A stretch of 64,000 bases of DNA from Riptortus pedestris (GCA_019009955.1 CM032229.1:6195001-6259000), one strand, 5' to 3'. Shown: positions 12,115 through 23,330, numbered from the stretch's first letter. Notes: generated by a model not told the origin, from the letters alone. A program made the numbers and translations.

Positions 12115-12530
12115 CAGTTGTCCCTCGATAATCCGACAGTTAAGGACCGAGAGAGTGTCGGATTACCGAAAATGTCGGATTACCAAAAATGTCATATTAT
12201 CAAAGATGTTTTTTATTCTTAATGCGTTTGAACACAATGAAGTTAAAAAAAAGGAATTTTTTACACTGTCACTACACGCAATCACACTGTCAAAACGTAA
12301 CACAAAGCAATAGTAAATACTTTCCGTCCGAAACTATACAACACAACTGCTGAACTAACTACACTTGACTGATCTGTCCCCACAGAGCGGAGGGAGGAGG
12401 ATTCATGTCACTGCAGGTTTGTTTTGCTTCCTGCCGGAGCGGTGGGAGGGAGATGCATGTTGCTGCCTGTAGCGCGTCGGACTACCGAGTACGTCAGATT
12501 AAAAAGTGTCGGATTATCGAGGGACAACTG
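12115..12530. mobile_element. pogo/Tigger-type MITE, complete, with 24-bp perfect TIRs
   Basis: The left end CAGTTGTCCCTCGATAATCC then GACA (12115-12138) is matched base for base by its reverse complement at 12507-12530. The element is 416 bases long, flanked by TA on both sides, and sits in a TA microsatellite. The TIR start CAGTTG-CCCTCG-TAATCCGAC and the TA target site are those of pogo/Tigger-type Tc1/mariner elements. No transposase frame is present, so it is non-autonomous. Just inside the left TIR, GTCGGATTACC repeats in tandem. Confidence 0.9.

Positions 12531-12568
<38 letters not shown>
12531..12568. repeat. (TA)n(CA)n microsatellite
   Basis: TA repeats pass into about 12 CA units at 12545-12568. 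Confidence 0.85.
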
Positions 12569-12574
<6 letters not shown>

Positions 12575-12608
12575 TACATACCAAACACTACCAAACACGC
12601 TACATAAC

Positions 12609-13206
12609 TAAAAGTCAATTTTCGTTAACGGCTGACCAGTGAGAGAGGGGGTTTAGAGGGAGGAATTTCGAAATATTTCCATTGTTTGCGTGGGATCGAA
12701 AACTTATTTATTATGTAAACTATAAGCTGTTATATCATAAACCGCTTCATTCCATGGTTAAATACCAAATTTGGTTTTAATTGAACTAGTACTTTGTGAG
12801 ACACATACAAATACATCATGTGATAACGTCATAAATTTAGATTTTACTTTCTTTACTCGAAAATGTTTATTTGAACTATAGCATACTCGATATTTAGCCT
12901 TTTCAGTCAACACTATCATATTTGTTATTGATTAGCTATATCGGACCTGGAATAGTGGTAGCTTAGAGGGGGGGGGGATAGAAAATTTCAAATATCTTCG
13001 TTATTATGAGTCGTATCATAATATGTTATTGAACCAATGTTGTTAAAATATTGATGCCCTACAATTGTCTGTCTATGCATTTTTTCGTAACACAAATGTA
13101 AGCGAGTAATTCAGTTGGAATATATGATGAGATGAGATCAGTAGAGTGTCATACCAGTACGTGGGAAATCTGCTTAGTTTACGCAGCCCTTGCGTGACGG
13201 ACTTTT
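12609..13206 (+). mobile_element. AGCAGATTTCCC-family element lacking its A-half
   Basis: Starts in the AACGGCTGACCAGTGAGAG block and proceeds through the usual order (poly-G, TCCATTGTTTGCGTGGGATC, TTTGAACTATAGCATACTC). It ends in a B-end at 13160-13206 (GTGGGAAATCTGCTTAGTTT, ACGCAGCCCTTGCGT, GACGGACTTTT). Confidence 0.75.
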
Positions 13207-13544
13207 CTGTTTCACTGACAGTAAGTAAGGGAAACACATTTCTTTTTGATTCCTTGACGTGTGTAGAAGAGGCAGACAGGTGTGGTGGGAGGCTAGAGGA
13301 GAGTGTTAAGGTGTGATGGAAGGCAATGGTTATTAGTGAGTTAGGTTTTTGTGTAGGTTATCACGGAGCCAGGCAGTCTGGGGATCCAGGTACTCCAGAC
13401 CGTTCCGTCTGCGACAAAAAAACCTCTCCCGTCTCTCATTCCACTCAGAGCTATTATCCTCTTAACGCACAGCCTTTAGAAATTAAAGCCACTCACAGAA
13501 ATACACTCCATCCCTTATGAGACTCTTTGTATATTCTTTAGAGG
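13207..13544. other. Unassigned spacer, no gene seen
   Basis: A short open frame at 13326-13520 has no recognisable motif. The word GGAGCCAGGCAGTCTG also occurs near 19376, hinting at a further low-copy repeat. Confidence 0.4.
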
Positions 13545-14132
13545 AAAAGTCCGGCACGCAGGGGCTGCGTAAACTAAGCAGATTTCTTTCGTGCTGGTAT
13601 AACACACTAGCAATCTCTTATCACTACATATTCGAACTGAATTACTCGCTTATATTTGAGTTACGAAAATAAAATGTATAGAAAACAATTGTAGAGTTTA
13701 ACTACAGTTTTCGACCTGACCATCACAACTGAGAATTTTTGCAACCCCCGCCCCCCCTATTACTGGTCTCATGAAAACATTATTTGGTATTTAAGCTTAG
13801 AATAAAGGGCTTCATGTTGAAACAGCTTACTGTAATGACCTACGTAGGAGTGGGGGTTTACTAAAGGCTACAAACTAAAAATTCCAAATAATCTCGGTTT
13901 ATTCATATTATCATCATATTAGAGAAAATATGTATACAACAACATTTATAGACAATTCAATTACAATATGATTGGTTATATACGAATTTTTGATCCGAGA
14001 TAAAAATAACGGAGATATTTTGTATCAATAAAATAACAGAGCTATGGAAATTCTTTCATTCCAACCCTTCCCTCTCCTTACACCGTTCGGAATTTACATC
14101 TAAATGAACTTGATCTTTGGTAACGATAAAAC
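13545..14132 (-). mobile_element. AGCAGATTTCCC-family element, minus, A-end missing
   Basis: Begins with a B-end (AAAAGTCCGGCACGCAGGGG, CTGCGTAAACTAAGCAG) and runs through the family blocks. It stops at GGTAACGATAAAACAAAA, exactly where the next minus B-end begins. Confidence 0.75.
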
Positions 14133-14691
14133 AAAAGTCCGTCACGCAGGGGCTGCGTAAACTAAGCAGATTTCCCACGAGAAGTTTTACAATAGAGAAA
14201 TCTGCCTAATAACAACTGTAGTAGTAAGCAACCTCTAAACCTAAAACATTATTTAGTGCGTAATAACCCAGTAGTTTCTAGCCCCAAAAAACAGTTAACC
14301 TAACCTCTAAACCTATTCACGAGGGACGAATAGTTATAGAAACGGCCGCCAGAGCTCTCGGCGGAAAGTCCGAACATAGCCTACTGGTGACCACACGCAG
14401 AATACAAATGCAAATATCTCGGTTAATATTCAAGATACAGAATAAATATATAGAACAATATTTATAGTAAATTTAATTTGCAATAAGATTTATTCTATAT
14501 AATGTTTCGACCCGACGCATAATAACGGAGATATTTTGAATTTTCAAAAATCCCCCCCCCCCTCTAAACCCCCCCTCCCACTGGTCCGATTTCAGCCATT
14601 AACGAACTTGATCTTCCTTTTTACATAAAACGATTAAATTCCGAGTTTGGTAAAGATCAAACAAAAATTGCGACCGCTAGAGCGTTAACAG

Positions 14692-14755
<64 letters not shown>

Positions 14756-14876
14756 GAACGGACCTCATTTTCGTCATCTCCTGGGTAGGATCGATGGACA
14801 TTTGAAGAAATTTTTCGAAACTCGCATCATGAGTACGACCTCAATAGCTGATTTCCCTTAAGGGAAATCTGCTAAA
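14133..14876 (-). mobile_element. Full-length AGCAGATTTCCC-family element, minus
   Basis: B-end AAAAGTCCGTCACGCAGGGG then CTGCGTAAACTAAGCAGATT at the left. Internal (TA)n at 14697-14750. A-end GCTGATTTCCCTTAAGGGAA then ATCTGCTAA at the right. About 745 bases with no coding capacity. It includes the GGCCGCCAGAGCTCTCGGCG block also found near 49580 in a plus copy. Confidence 0.8.
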
Positions 14877-15033
14877 AATTGCGACATCTAAAGCGGTAAA
14901 AGACAAATATATATAATTTTGAATGGACCTCATTTTCGTTATCTCCTGGGTAGGATCGATGAACATTTGAAGAAATGTTTCGAAAATCGCGTCATGAGTA
15001 CAACCTCAACAGCTGATTACCCTTAAGGGAAAT
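14877..15033 (-). repeat. Tandem second copy of the A-half
   Basis: Directly behind the A-end of the preceding element the A-half is repeated: AATTGCGACATCTAAAGCGG, short TA tract, GACCTCATTTTCGTTATCTC, GGATCGATGAACATTTGAAG and a damaged A-end. It is about 155 bases, a tandem A-half rather than a separate full copy. Confidence 0.7.
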
Positions 15034-15888
15034 CTTTTAATAAGAACCTCTTTAGACCTATTACCTATGTGATTTTCCAAGAGGATGATCACTAGATTTC
15101 AGATTCCAGGCAACATCGAGAAGTAAGTCCTTCACATACCCAATGAACTAATACTAATAAAAGTTTCTTTCGCAGATTTCCCACAATGTTATTTTGACCT
15201 TAATCGATATTTAACCATTTCGGTCAACACTAAAGATCATAGTTGTTATGGGCAGAAATTGGACCAGGAATAGGGGTTTAGAAAAGGGGGGTGGGAGTCA
15301 AATCATCAAAATGTTTGTTATTATTTTGTTCAACAGTTATAGCCCTGTCAGATCTATATATCCTCAGATATGCTAAACAAACCCATTGCAAGTGTTTCCA
15401 TACAATACCAATACAATAAGAGTTTATTACCTTCAGGGAAAATCGTTAAAGAAATCAGAAAATTAGACATTAGTGATCCAAGATCTGGAGAGCTAGTATT
15501 ACCGGGTAGGAAGTGTCTTCTCTAGGCATAGATAGACTCCTATAGGCATAATAATTAATTCTATATCGGTCCTTATGTCGGGAGGCAACTGACAAGCTAA
15601 GAGTATGGCGGAACTTGGTACCACTTACTGACAACATATATCATTTCATGATCTATACATCTACTGATAAAGTAGCGCCTGTCTACTCATAAAACACCAT
15701 CTACTTGAGATATATTCTGTAATTCATGAGATACTGTATGACAATATCTCAGGCAAAATAATGGGTTCAGTAACATTAAGGAATGAAATAAATATAAAAG
15801 TCCTTCACTCAGGGGCTGCGTTTACTAAGCAGATTTCTCGAGAGATAGAATGGTACGCTAGTAATGTTATCTTACCATGCATTCTCTA
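15034..15888. repeat. Unassigned spacer, plus-strand family fragment and a minus B-end stub
   Basis: 15180-15330 carries plus family blocks (TAACCATTTCGGTCAACACT, GGACCAGGAATAGGGGTTTA). 15330-15790 shows no gene. A 93-base minus B-end stub lies at 15796-15888 and abuts the A-end of the next plus element. Confidence 0.55.
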
Positions 15889-15989
15889 TTAGCAGATTTC
15901 CGTTAAGGGAAATCAGCTATTGAGGTTGTATTCATGACGGCTTTTTCGAAATTTTTCTTCAAATGTCCATCGATCCTACCTAGTAGATG

Positions 15990-16032
<43 letters not shown>

Positions 16033-16702
16033 TGTTACCGCTCTAGCGGTCGCAATTTTTGTTTGATAGGTACCAAACTCGATATTTAGTCGTTTTATGT
16101 AAAAATAAAGATTAAGTTCGTTAACGGCTGAAATTTTACCAGTGGGAGAGGGGGTTTAGAGGGGAGGATTTTCGAAAATTCAAAATATCTCCGTTACTAT
16201 ACGTCGGATTGAAAGATATTACAAATCAATCTTATTGCAAATTAAATTTACTATAAATATTGTTATATACATTTATTCTCTATCTTGAATATTAACCGAG
16301 ATATTTGCATTTTCATGAAGTATGTGGTCGGGTATAGTTCGGATTAAGTCGGCCGTTTCCTAACTTCTCGGCTCAGGTGGAAGCTTCTTCTAACCTTACC
16401 TGTCGTTTCTAACCTTACCTTACCTTCATTACTTGTGAGATTTATGCAAATACGTTCTGTTCATCCCCCCCCCCTTCTTTAGTTCTTGGACTACTAAAAT
16501 TTGAGTTATTAAAATATAAATTATTCTTACAATTCAGAAGCCGTTTCAGTTGGGAATTTATTTTAATTAACTGAAAGATTTCTCATTACCGTTTGTATTT
16601 AATCACGGTGGTATTGTGTTACCACTATGCAGATTTCTCTATTGTAAAACTTCACATGGGAAATCTGCTTAGTTTACGCAGCCCCTGCGTGACGGACTTT
16701 TT
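15889..16702 (+). mobile_element. Full-length AGCAGATTTCCC-family element, plus
   Basis: A-end TTAGCAGATTTCCGTTAAGG at the left, then TCATGACGG..TCCATCGATCCTACCTAG, (TA)n at ~15993-16028, CTAGCGGTCGCAATTTTTGT, the poly-G block, and a second-subfamily tail. The B-end lies at 16655-16702 (GGGAAATCTGCTTAGTTTAC, GCAGCCCCTGCGTGACGGAC). It is one of the best copies for a consensus. Confidence 0.82.
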
Positions 16703-17275
16703 CTAAGTCAAATGAGTAGTTGGTGTAGCTTACTGAAAGATGAAAACAAGTAATAGTAACTCGTTTTATATATAAGCTACGGAAAAACTCTATAACCAGA
16801 ATTGTATAGCTTTCATAGATTAACAAGATTGCTTCTGTAACATTTTTCGATCACAGTCGTGATAACGTTGTTAGTTGGGATTTTTGAATTCCCCTCCCTC
16901 CCCCTATTCGTCGATTTTGGTCATTAACTCATATCATCTTTAGAATTGAATGAAAAGGGTACACGTACATTATGGTATAGATCTAATGAACAATTTCCAG
17001 TATAGAACGTATAATCGTAATTAAAGACATCATCAAACTACGTAATTGAACGTACCTGATACAGTGCAAGTTCAATGAAAACAATATTTGGCATTTAAGC
17101 TTCCAATGAAGTGTTTCATAATGTAACAGCTTATTGTTAATATGACATGAGTAGCAGTTGGGGTTTACTGATGACTGAAAACTAAAACAAATGCAAATAT
17201 CTCGTCGCTATTTAGGACCGATGAACATTTGAGGAAATGTCTCGAAATTGGCGTTAGGAATACATCCTCCTAAAA
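16703..17275 (-). repeat. AGCAGATTTCCC-family fragment, minus
   Basis: Minus family blocks from GTAGCTTACTGAAAGATGAA to GGACCGATGAACATTTGAGG. The A-end is cut off by the SINE at 17276. Confidence 0.65.
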
Positions 17276-17365
17276 TCCTGAGTCCTATTCTGGCTAGAAA
17301 GGAATGGTAACCTGTAGATAACTCGTCCCGTAGCATAAAGCAAAAATAACAATAAAAACGTGTTT
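17276..17365 (+). mobile_element. SINE fragment (3' part)
   Basis: ATTCTGGCTAGAAAGGAATG and GTAACCTGTAGATAACTCGT match the SINE 3' block, followed by a CAAAAATAACAATAAAAACG tail. Confidence 0.7.
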
Positions 17366-17720
17366 TCTTCTCCTGGAAACTCTTTAGAGTGCACTTCCGA
17401 GTATGATGGTGATTCAAGGATTTTCCATTTCCCTTGTTACCTTGTTTCAATCTCGTCTATGTCTTCTTGGAACCATTCTCCATGTTCATGGCGAACATTT
17501 CTTAAGTTGTCTGTGGAACATTTCAGACGAGAGTATAGGAGAGGAACCTTCAGACTCGTGTTGTAACCTTGTGTTTGCTAAGCCTTCTCGTGTAATTGGG
17601 TTGTTTGAGGCTGCCAAGGAGCTTAGCAACAACCTCTTGGAACAAACTCCAGACTTCCTGCTCGTTCTCATTCATGGTCTCAGCTAAATGTGCATCTAAT
17701 TGAATTAAATTTTTTCGACA
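17366..17720 (-). pseudogene. Relic of an arthropod repeat ORF (HGE.F..DI...E.RYQGKW type)
   Basis: On the minus strand one frame reads NTSLKVPLLYSRLKCSTDNL, RNVRHEHGEWFQEDIDEIET then R, a stop, and QGKW. I recognise this as the SLKVHFLHSHL...DEHGERFHQDI...RYQGKW segment found in many repeated, TE-borne arthropod proteins. A Tyr codon has become TAA, and the upstream part (NENEQEVWSLFQEVVAKLLG) lies in a different frame. It is therefore a frameshifted dead copy. I cannot name the transposon superfamily with certainty. Confidence 0.6.
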
Positions 17721-17929
17721 TCTACCAAAATTCTTCTTTTAGCTCGGTTTCACTTTGAACCAGGAAGTTTTGAGCAAACCAAATAAATTCTTGAAACACT
17801 CATCCTTTTTTGTAGATCCCGACTACTTGTGACATGTGTCTTTGTTTTAGAATAGAATGTGATTTCCCACTATTGATCTATTCTCCCCATATATCCTCTA
17901 TTCTAAGTCTAAATCCAATGATTGTGAGT

Positions 17930-18571
17930 TTATAGAAAACTGAAAGTATGAATAACTTACTTAATATTTGAGTCAAGAGAAAATGGATAGATCAACAATT
18001 GTACAACATCAATAGTTTAGAAAGGTTGGCTTTATGACATTTTACGTCCCGACTCATAATATCGGAGATAGTCCATGCCCCATTTCAGCAATTAACTAAC
18101 ATGATCTTCAGTGTTGACTGAACCAGTTAAACATCGAGCCTGGAATGGAACAAAGAAATATTTTCGACTCAAGAATGCAATATCTTAATAGATCGTATGA
18201 ATGGTTCTCACACAGTAAAAGTTCAATGAAAACAATATTTGGTATTTCAGCTTGGAATAAAATGGTTCAGGATATAAAAGCTTATAGTTAATCTGACATT
18301 AGTACTAGGAGTTTACTAAAGGCCGAAAACTAAAATAGGCAAACATCATTTCTAATATAAAGATAGAGGAATAATAGAATTATAGTAAATTTGCTATAAG
18401 ATTGGTTCTATACAATGTTTCAGTAATGGAGATATTTTGCTTCAATAATAAAATTCCCTCTCTAGTCATCCCCCCTTCTGATGCCATTTAACGAAAATGA
18501 ACACGGTTTTACATAAAACTTTTAAATAAATTTGGGACGAACAACAAAATGTGGGGTTATAGACTAGTAAG

Positions 18572-18630
<59 letters not shown>

Positions 18631-18960
18631 TTGTAAAGTTTATAAACGGAGTACAATTAAAAACAATATTTGGTAAGCTTTCAATAAAGTGGTTATAAGG
18701 CTATAGCTTATTGTTCATATATCATGAGCTGGAGTAATATCTTGGTTAATTTTTTTGATAGCGTAAAATACGTATATAATAACTTATATCGGACATTTAT
18801 TTATACTTAGATCGCTTCTCTATTCGACGTATATCAAAGGAGATATTTCGAATTTTCGAAACCACTCCTAAACCGTTCCCCCCTCCCAGTTGCCCAATTT
18901 GAGCCATTAACGAACTTGTTCTTTGATTTTACATAAAGCTTTCAAATATCGAGTTTCGTA
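17930..18960 (-). repeat. AGCAGATTTCCC-family fragments, minus, with (TA)n
   Basis: Minus blocks at 17930-18560 and 18640-18960 (GAACTTGTTCTTTGATTTTA etc.) are separated by (TA)n at ~18580-18627. Neither end survives. 17721-17929 shows nothing. Confidence 0.6.
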
Positions 18961-19183
18961 ATAGGCATACATATGTACAGATTGTATGGTTGTTTGTAAT
19001 CAATGTTTATAAAAGAAGGCCCATATGTTGTAATGTTACTTCCAAAACACGCCACAGTGCAATATAACATATGAACATAGTATATATATGCCATTCTCTA
19101 TCAATCAGTAACATGACATTAAAACCACATTTTTAGAACTTATGTTCATTTGAGCTAATATAATTGGCACGAATAACTAATTT

Positions 19184-19190
<7 letters not shown>

Positions 19191-19226
<36 letters not shown>

Positions 19227-19318
19227 GTGAACGTACCTCTTTTTCGTCTCTCCACGGTAGGATCAATGGACATTTGAAATTGGTCGAAAATCGCGTCATG
19301 AGTACAAGGTCAATCAGC
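19191..19318 (-). repeat. (CA)n tract and A-half fragment
   Basis: A (CA)n of about 16 units at ~19191-19224 sits where other copies of the family have (TA)n. The A-half block (GTACCTCTTTTTCGTCTCTC, GGATCAATGGACATTTGAAA) follows. 18961-19190 shows no gene. Confidence 0.6.
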
Positions 19319-19796
19319 TAAAAACAGGTGTTATTATTGAAGCTAATGATGGTGTTCTAAGTCAGGGGTGGAGTGGAGCCAGGCAGTCTGTACCTGGCGT
19401 GGGGAGAGGCCTCTTATTGTACCTAGCCACAGGTGTTCTAGCCAAGGGCCTACAACAAAAAAAAGTGGTTTTAAGTGGGAACATTTATAAATTCCACTGC
19501 CTCTCTCGAGTATTTTACTCGGAACTCTATTAGAAGAAAACAGAATCATTATATGGGAGCGGTCACGATGATGGAACCAGATTGCTTCCTTGACTCGCGA
19601 TTGGTTCTCCTTTCTCTCCTTGACCAATATACCATTCAAAACATTCCATCAAAGACTATTACAACATTTAAAAGGTAACTTAGTGACAACCTAGTGGGTC
19701 CTGGCCATTGACAGTGGAAGGAACTGTCTGTCTGTTATTCCAGATCTGATCTGATGGCAAGTTCAAATGCCCTGGGTCATTGCTCTATTACATTCA
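19319..19796. other. Unassigned stretch, no gene seen
   Basis: Antisense and sense frames of 60-98 codons are open here but carry no motif I recognise. It could be part of a low-copy repeat sharing GGAGCCAGGCAGTCTG with ~13370. Confidence 0.35.
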
Positions 19797-21280
19797 ACAG
19801 GTTTCTCTTAACTAAAATCAACTATTGTGGTTGTGCTCAAGGCGCGAATTTCGAGACTTTCCTCAAATGTCCATAGGTCCTACCCAGTAGGAAACGAAAC
19901 TGTATAAATTTGTCTGTTAAGTTCTAACGGTCGAAATTTATCGTTATCAAACTTGATATATTAGCGTTTTATTTATTTAATTTATGAGCTCCGCATCATT
20001 TATTTTCAATTCTTTACATTAAAATTTTAAAATAAAGAAAAAAATGTTTTAAAAATTATTAAAACATAGTATAAAATATAACTAAATAAAATTAAGCGTT
20101 AAAATAAAACAATGTGAAACTATAAATTTTGGAATAAATCCTGGTATGAGGATTATGGAAGTCTAAAACACAAGTTTAAAAATGTATTATACACTATTTT
20201 TCACAAATTCTTATTATTATCGTAGTTTTACATATTAAACGCAGAGAAATGAGTGGGGTAGGTGTGGTTTAAAGTTTTTTTATGTCAATTGTCTTCAAGT
20301 GATTTAGGAGTGTGTTTATATGGAGGCTACAATCTGCTATAAGCGTCTGCTATAAGCGTTGTATGTAAAATTAAAGATCGAGTTCGTTAACGGCTGAAAT
20401 CGGAATCGGAAAAGGGAGGAGAGAGAGGAAGATTCCAAAATTCAAATGAGTGGTATCGAAAAATTGTATGTACTGAACCAGTCTTTTTCCAAATCACATT
20501 GCCTACAAATGTTCTTTTATACTTAATATTCATAATATGAATATTAACTGAAATGTTCTAATTTTCTAAAGCTTGAAATCAGACAAGAGGAAGAGGAGGG
20601 GGGAGGGAGTCGAAAATTCGAAATATCTACATAACTATAAATCAGATCGAAAAGTTGAATAGAATTAATCTTGTTGCAAATTAAATGCACTCTAAATATT
20701 GTTATACCCGTATACACTTATTCTCTATCTTGAATGTTAAACGAGATATTTGCATTTTTCAGTTTTCAGCCTTCAACAACCCCCACTTCTGCTCATGTTG
20801 CATAAACAATGCTCTGTTATATAATAAACCACATTATTCGAATCTTAAATACCAAATATTATTTTCCAGAGACTTTTATTATACGAGGTACATGCAAATG
20901 AGCTCTGGTCACCCCCCCCCCTGTCTTAAATTCTTGGACTACAAAAATTTGATTGATTGGGATTCAAATTATTCTGATTCATCATAAATTACAGTACTAG
21001 TATAGTAAATAGTTTTCAATAAAATCAATATTTTATATTTTCATATATGTCAGTAATTGTTTTGCTTTCCGGTGTGTGGTTGGCAGACCTGTTTGTTTAC
21101 AAATCAGACGCTTTCCGTTGAGAGGTTATTTAAATTGACTGAATGATTTCTTATTACCGTTTGTATTAATTCAGTTAATATTTACGATGGTGATAAGTGT
21201 TACCAGTATGTAGATTTATCTAGTGTAAAACGTAGTGGGGAATCTGCTTAATTCACGCAGCTCCTGCGCGACGGACTTTT
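19797..21280 (+). mobile_element. Long AGCAGATTTCCC-family element carrying a LINE insertion
   Basis: Starts with a damaged A-end (GTTTCTCTTAACTAAAATCA, ACTATTGTGGTTGTGCTC). It is interrupted at ~19970 by a LINE 3' fragment, resumes at ~20360 (AAATTAAAGATCGAGTTCGT), passes through the poly-G, poly-C and second-subfamily blocks, and ends in a B-end at 21240-21280 (ACGCAGCTCCTGCGCGACGG). Confidence 0.72.
19970..20360 (-). mobile_element. LINE 3' fragment (3' UTR only)
   Basis: Left border TTTATTTATTTAATTTATGA then GCTCCGCAT matches the minus-oriented 3' end of the LINE at 6757-7430. The insertion splits a family block. TATTAGCGTTTTA on the left and TATAAGCGTTGTA on the right may be the target duplication. 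Confidence 0.6.
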
Positions 21281-21934
21281 AGATTTCAACGTTTAGTAAA
21301 TACCCACTCCTACTCATGTTAAATCATGAACGACTTTATTCCAAGCTAAAATGCTGAAATTGCACTTTTACTGTTTGAGGTAAATGTAAATGAGGAGTCA
21401 AAAAAATAATAGGCTATTGTAAAGAACTTTTAAAAAGTTTTTAGAAAGTTTTAACTCATTTTTCTCCCCAAACAAAAAATAGTTGTTGTAGTTGTCGTTG
21501 AAAGAAGTAGGAGTGTAATTCACTTGTTGATGGCTGTTGAAGAAAGAGCGGGAGAGTATAAAAAGCTTCGCGGTGGATATATGGTCGAGGCTGGACACGT
21601 GTGATGCTACCTGCTCTGGCTTAACAATCCCTCCCTCTTCCTATAAGGTTAGGATCAGATACAGCGAGGTAGCAAAGAAATAGCCAACACCTGGTCTCTC
21701 ACTGACCTCACAGATACCTCTTCCCATCAGCCAGATTCGGCTACATAGTTACTTTGATCGACATATTCGCGAATGATCTGTCTTTTACTCCTATTCCCCT
21801 GAAGAAAAGAGCTCTACATTTACTAGCTATTTTCAAAACATTTTCTCAAATGTTCATTGAACCTACCTAGTAGATGAGGAAATTGATTTCCGTTCAAAAA
21901 GATATAAATGAAGTGTGCTACAGCTCTAGGAATT
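21281..21934 (+). repeat. AGCAGATTTCCC-family pieces and unassigned DNA
   Basis: 21285-21395 holds a plus family block (CCCACTCCTACTCATGTTAA). 21840-21930 holds an A-half block (CAAATGTTCATTGAACCTAC, CTAGTAGATGAGGAAA). 21400-21840 shows no gene. Confidence 0.5.
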
Positions 21935-22340
21935 TTTATACGATCCTTATTTTCCAAATTATCGTCAGTCAGCCTTGTAGGATGTTTTGTTATTAACTTT
22001 CACCATTGAAAAGAACTGTTCACATTTATAAGTACTGCCCAACGCACAAATCTCTCCTCATCTCCCTCATTTGGAGTATGTAATATAATGTTTAGTTCAA
22101 TTGGGTTTTTCAAAATGTCTCGCGGGCCGAACCAAATCTTACAACGGGCCAGATCCGGCTTGCCACGCCGGGCCGGTTGTTGCCCCCATATGGGATACAT
22201 GATGGAAAGTACAGAAAGATATTGACTGATAATTTATTTTTTGCGGACATCAAATCAAAGATGGCCTTTAAAAAGTAAAAATTATGCAATGCCAAATAAC
22301 GAACGTAAAAGACATGACTAAACAATTTATAAATGAGCAT
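21935..22340 (-). pseudogene. hAT transposase relic, GTF2IRD2/ZBED-like C-terminus
   Basis: On the minus strand at ~21940-22060 one frame reads EICALGSTYKCEQFFSMVKV, NNKTSYKAD. This is the (F)GSTY.CE..FS..K..K...R dimerisation segment at the C-terminus of GTF2IRD2-like hAT transposases. Further upstream, at 22110-22340, another minus frame ends CIPYGGNNRPGVASRIWPVV. The pieces are in different frames with stops between, so the copy is dead. Confidence 0.6.
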
Positions 22341-22379
22341 AGTGCTAAATTAAAAAAAAAAAAAAAATTGGTGATGAAT

Positions 22380-23330
22380 AGGGCTAGGATTCCTATGTAA
22401 ATACATATTTGCTACTGATTTCGATATCACCTTATATCAACTCATAGTATATGTTTTAACGCAATTGGGATCAAATTAAGCATATTATTACATTAATATT
22501 ATAAATATTAATTTTACATATTATTACATATTTGACTAAATTTACATATTTCTTACATACTTTGGGAATTTTTACATATTTTACTCCATATTTGTTAATT
22601 TTTAAATTTTTCTATTTCTTTACAACAAAACTGAATAACGAGTGCATGAAGAAATTTTTTCCACAAGAATTGGCCCTTCTATTGCCACTGTTGATTGCTT
22701 CTTAGAACCAAACCCTACAAAACAATTCTGAGATTCCATCTCCCTTGGTTTTGGCTCTGAATAAACAAACCAAAACCAAACCTATTTCATAATTAGTGTT
22801 TATTTGTGAGTGGTAAAGTGCATGGCACTCTTGTCAAACACGATTTGAAAATTATATTTTGTGATTAATTCAATTTCCATTTTTGTCGAAATGGGGAAAG
22901 TCGCAAGGAAAAACAAAGAACGAGTTTTAAAATATCTTCGTGAGTTTCCGAACGAAACATTCTGGGGCTATTCTGAATAAGCCGCTTTCCGAAACGCTCC
23001 AGTTACATCAGTTGATGTCGAACGCTCATTCAGCAGATTCAAGTCGATACTAAGGCCCAATCGACGTAGTTTTACGTTTGAAAATGCATTTAATCTCAAA
23101 CTGTTTTCCTTACTGTTTTTGTTTTTTGTATTTTTATGTTTAAAATAAAACCGTTTTTGTATTGTAATAAAAAAATGAGAGTACAAACTGTTTTAGAAGG
23201 TTATTCACTGTTTACATATTTCACTAATTTTACATAATTATTTACATATTTGTATCAAAATCAATACATATATATTTACATATTTGGCATTTTTAATTTA
23301 TATTTTATAATTTATATATTTAATATTTAT
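22380..23330 (+). mobile_element. Internally deleted hAT element with CGGBP1-like ends of transposase
   Basis: At 22891 a start codon opens MGKVARKNKERVLKYLREFP, which ends at TAA 22978-22980. In the same frame directly after the stop comes AAFRNAPVTSVDVERSFSRF, KSILRPNRRSFTFENA. The second part is the hAT C-terminal dimerisation motif (PV.S.DVERSFS..K..L...R..F..EN) of CGGBP1-like insect hATs, and the first resembles their N-terminus. The DNA-binding and catalytic middle is missing. TTTACATATT-type repeats flank it on both sides. The exact termini and target duplication were not determined. Confidence 0.65.

Noticed and set aside
14133..14876. Reading the AGCAGATTTCCC family as a simple TIR transposon or satellite
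   Set aside because: The shared 12-mer is terminal at one end but lies ~30 bases inside the other, followed by a stem-loop. Copies are dispersed in both orientations rather than in one long array.
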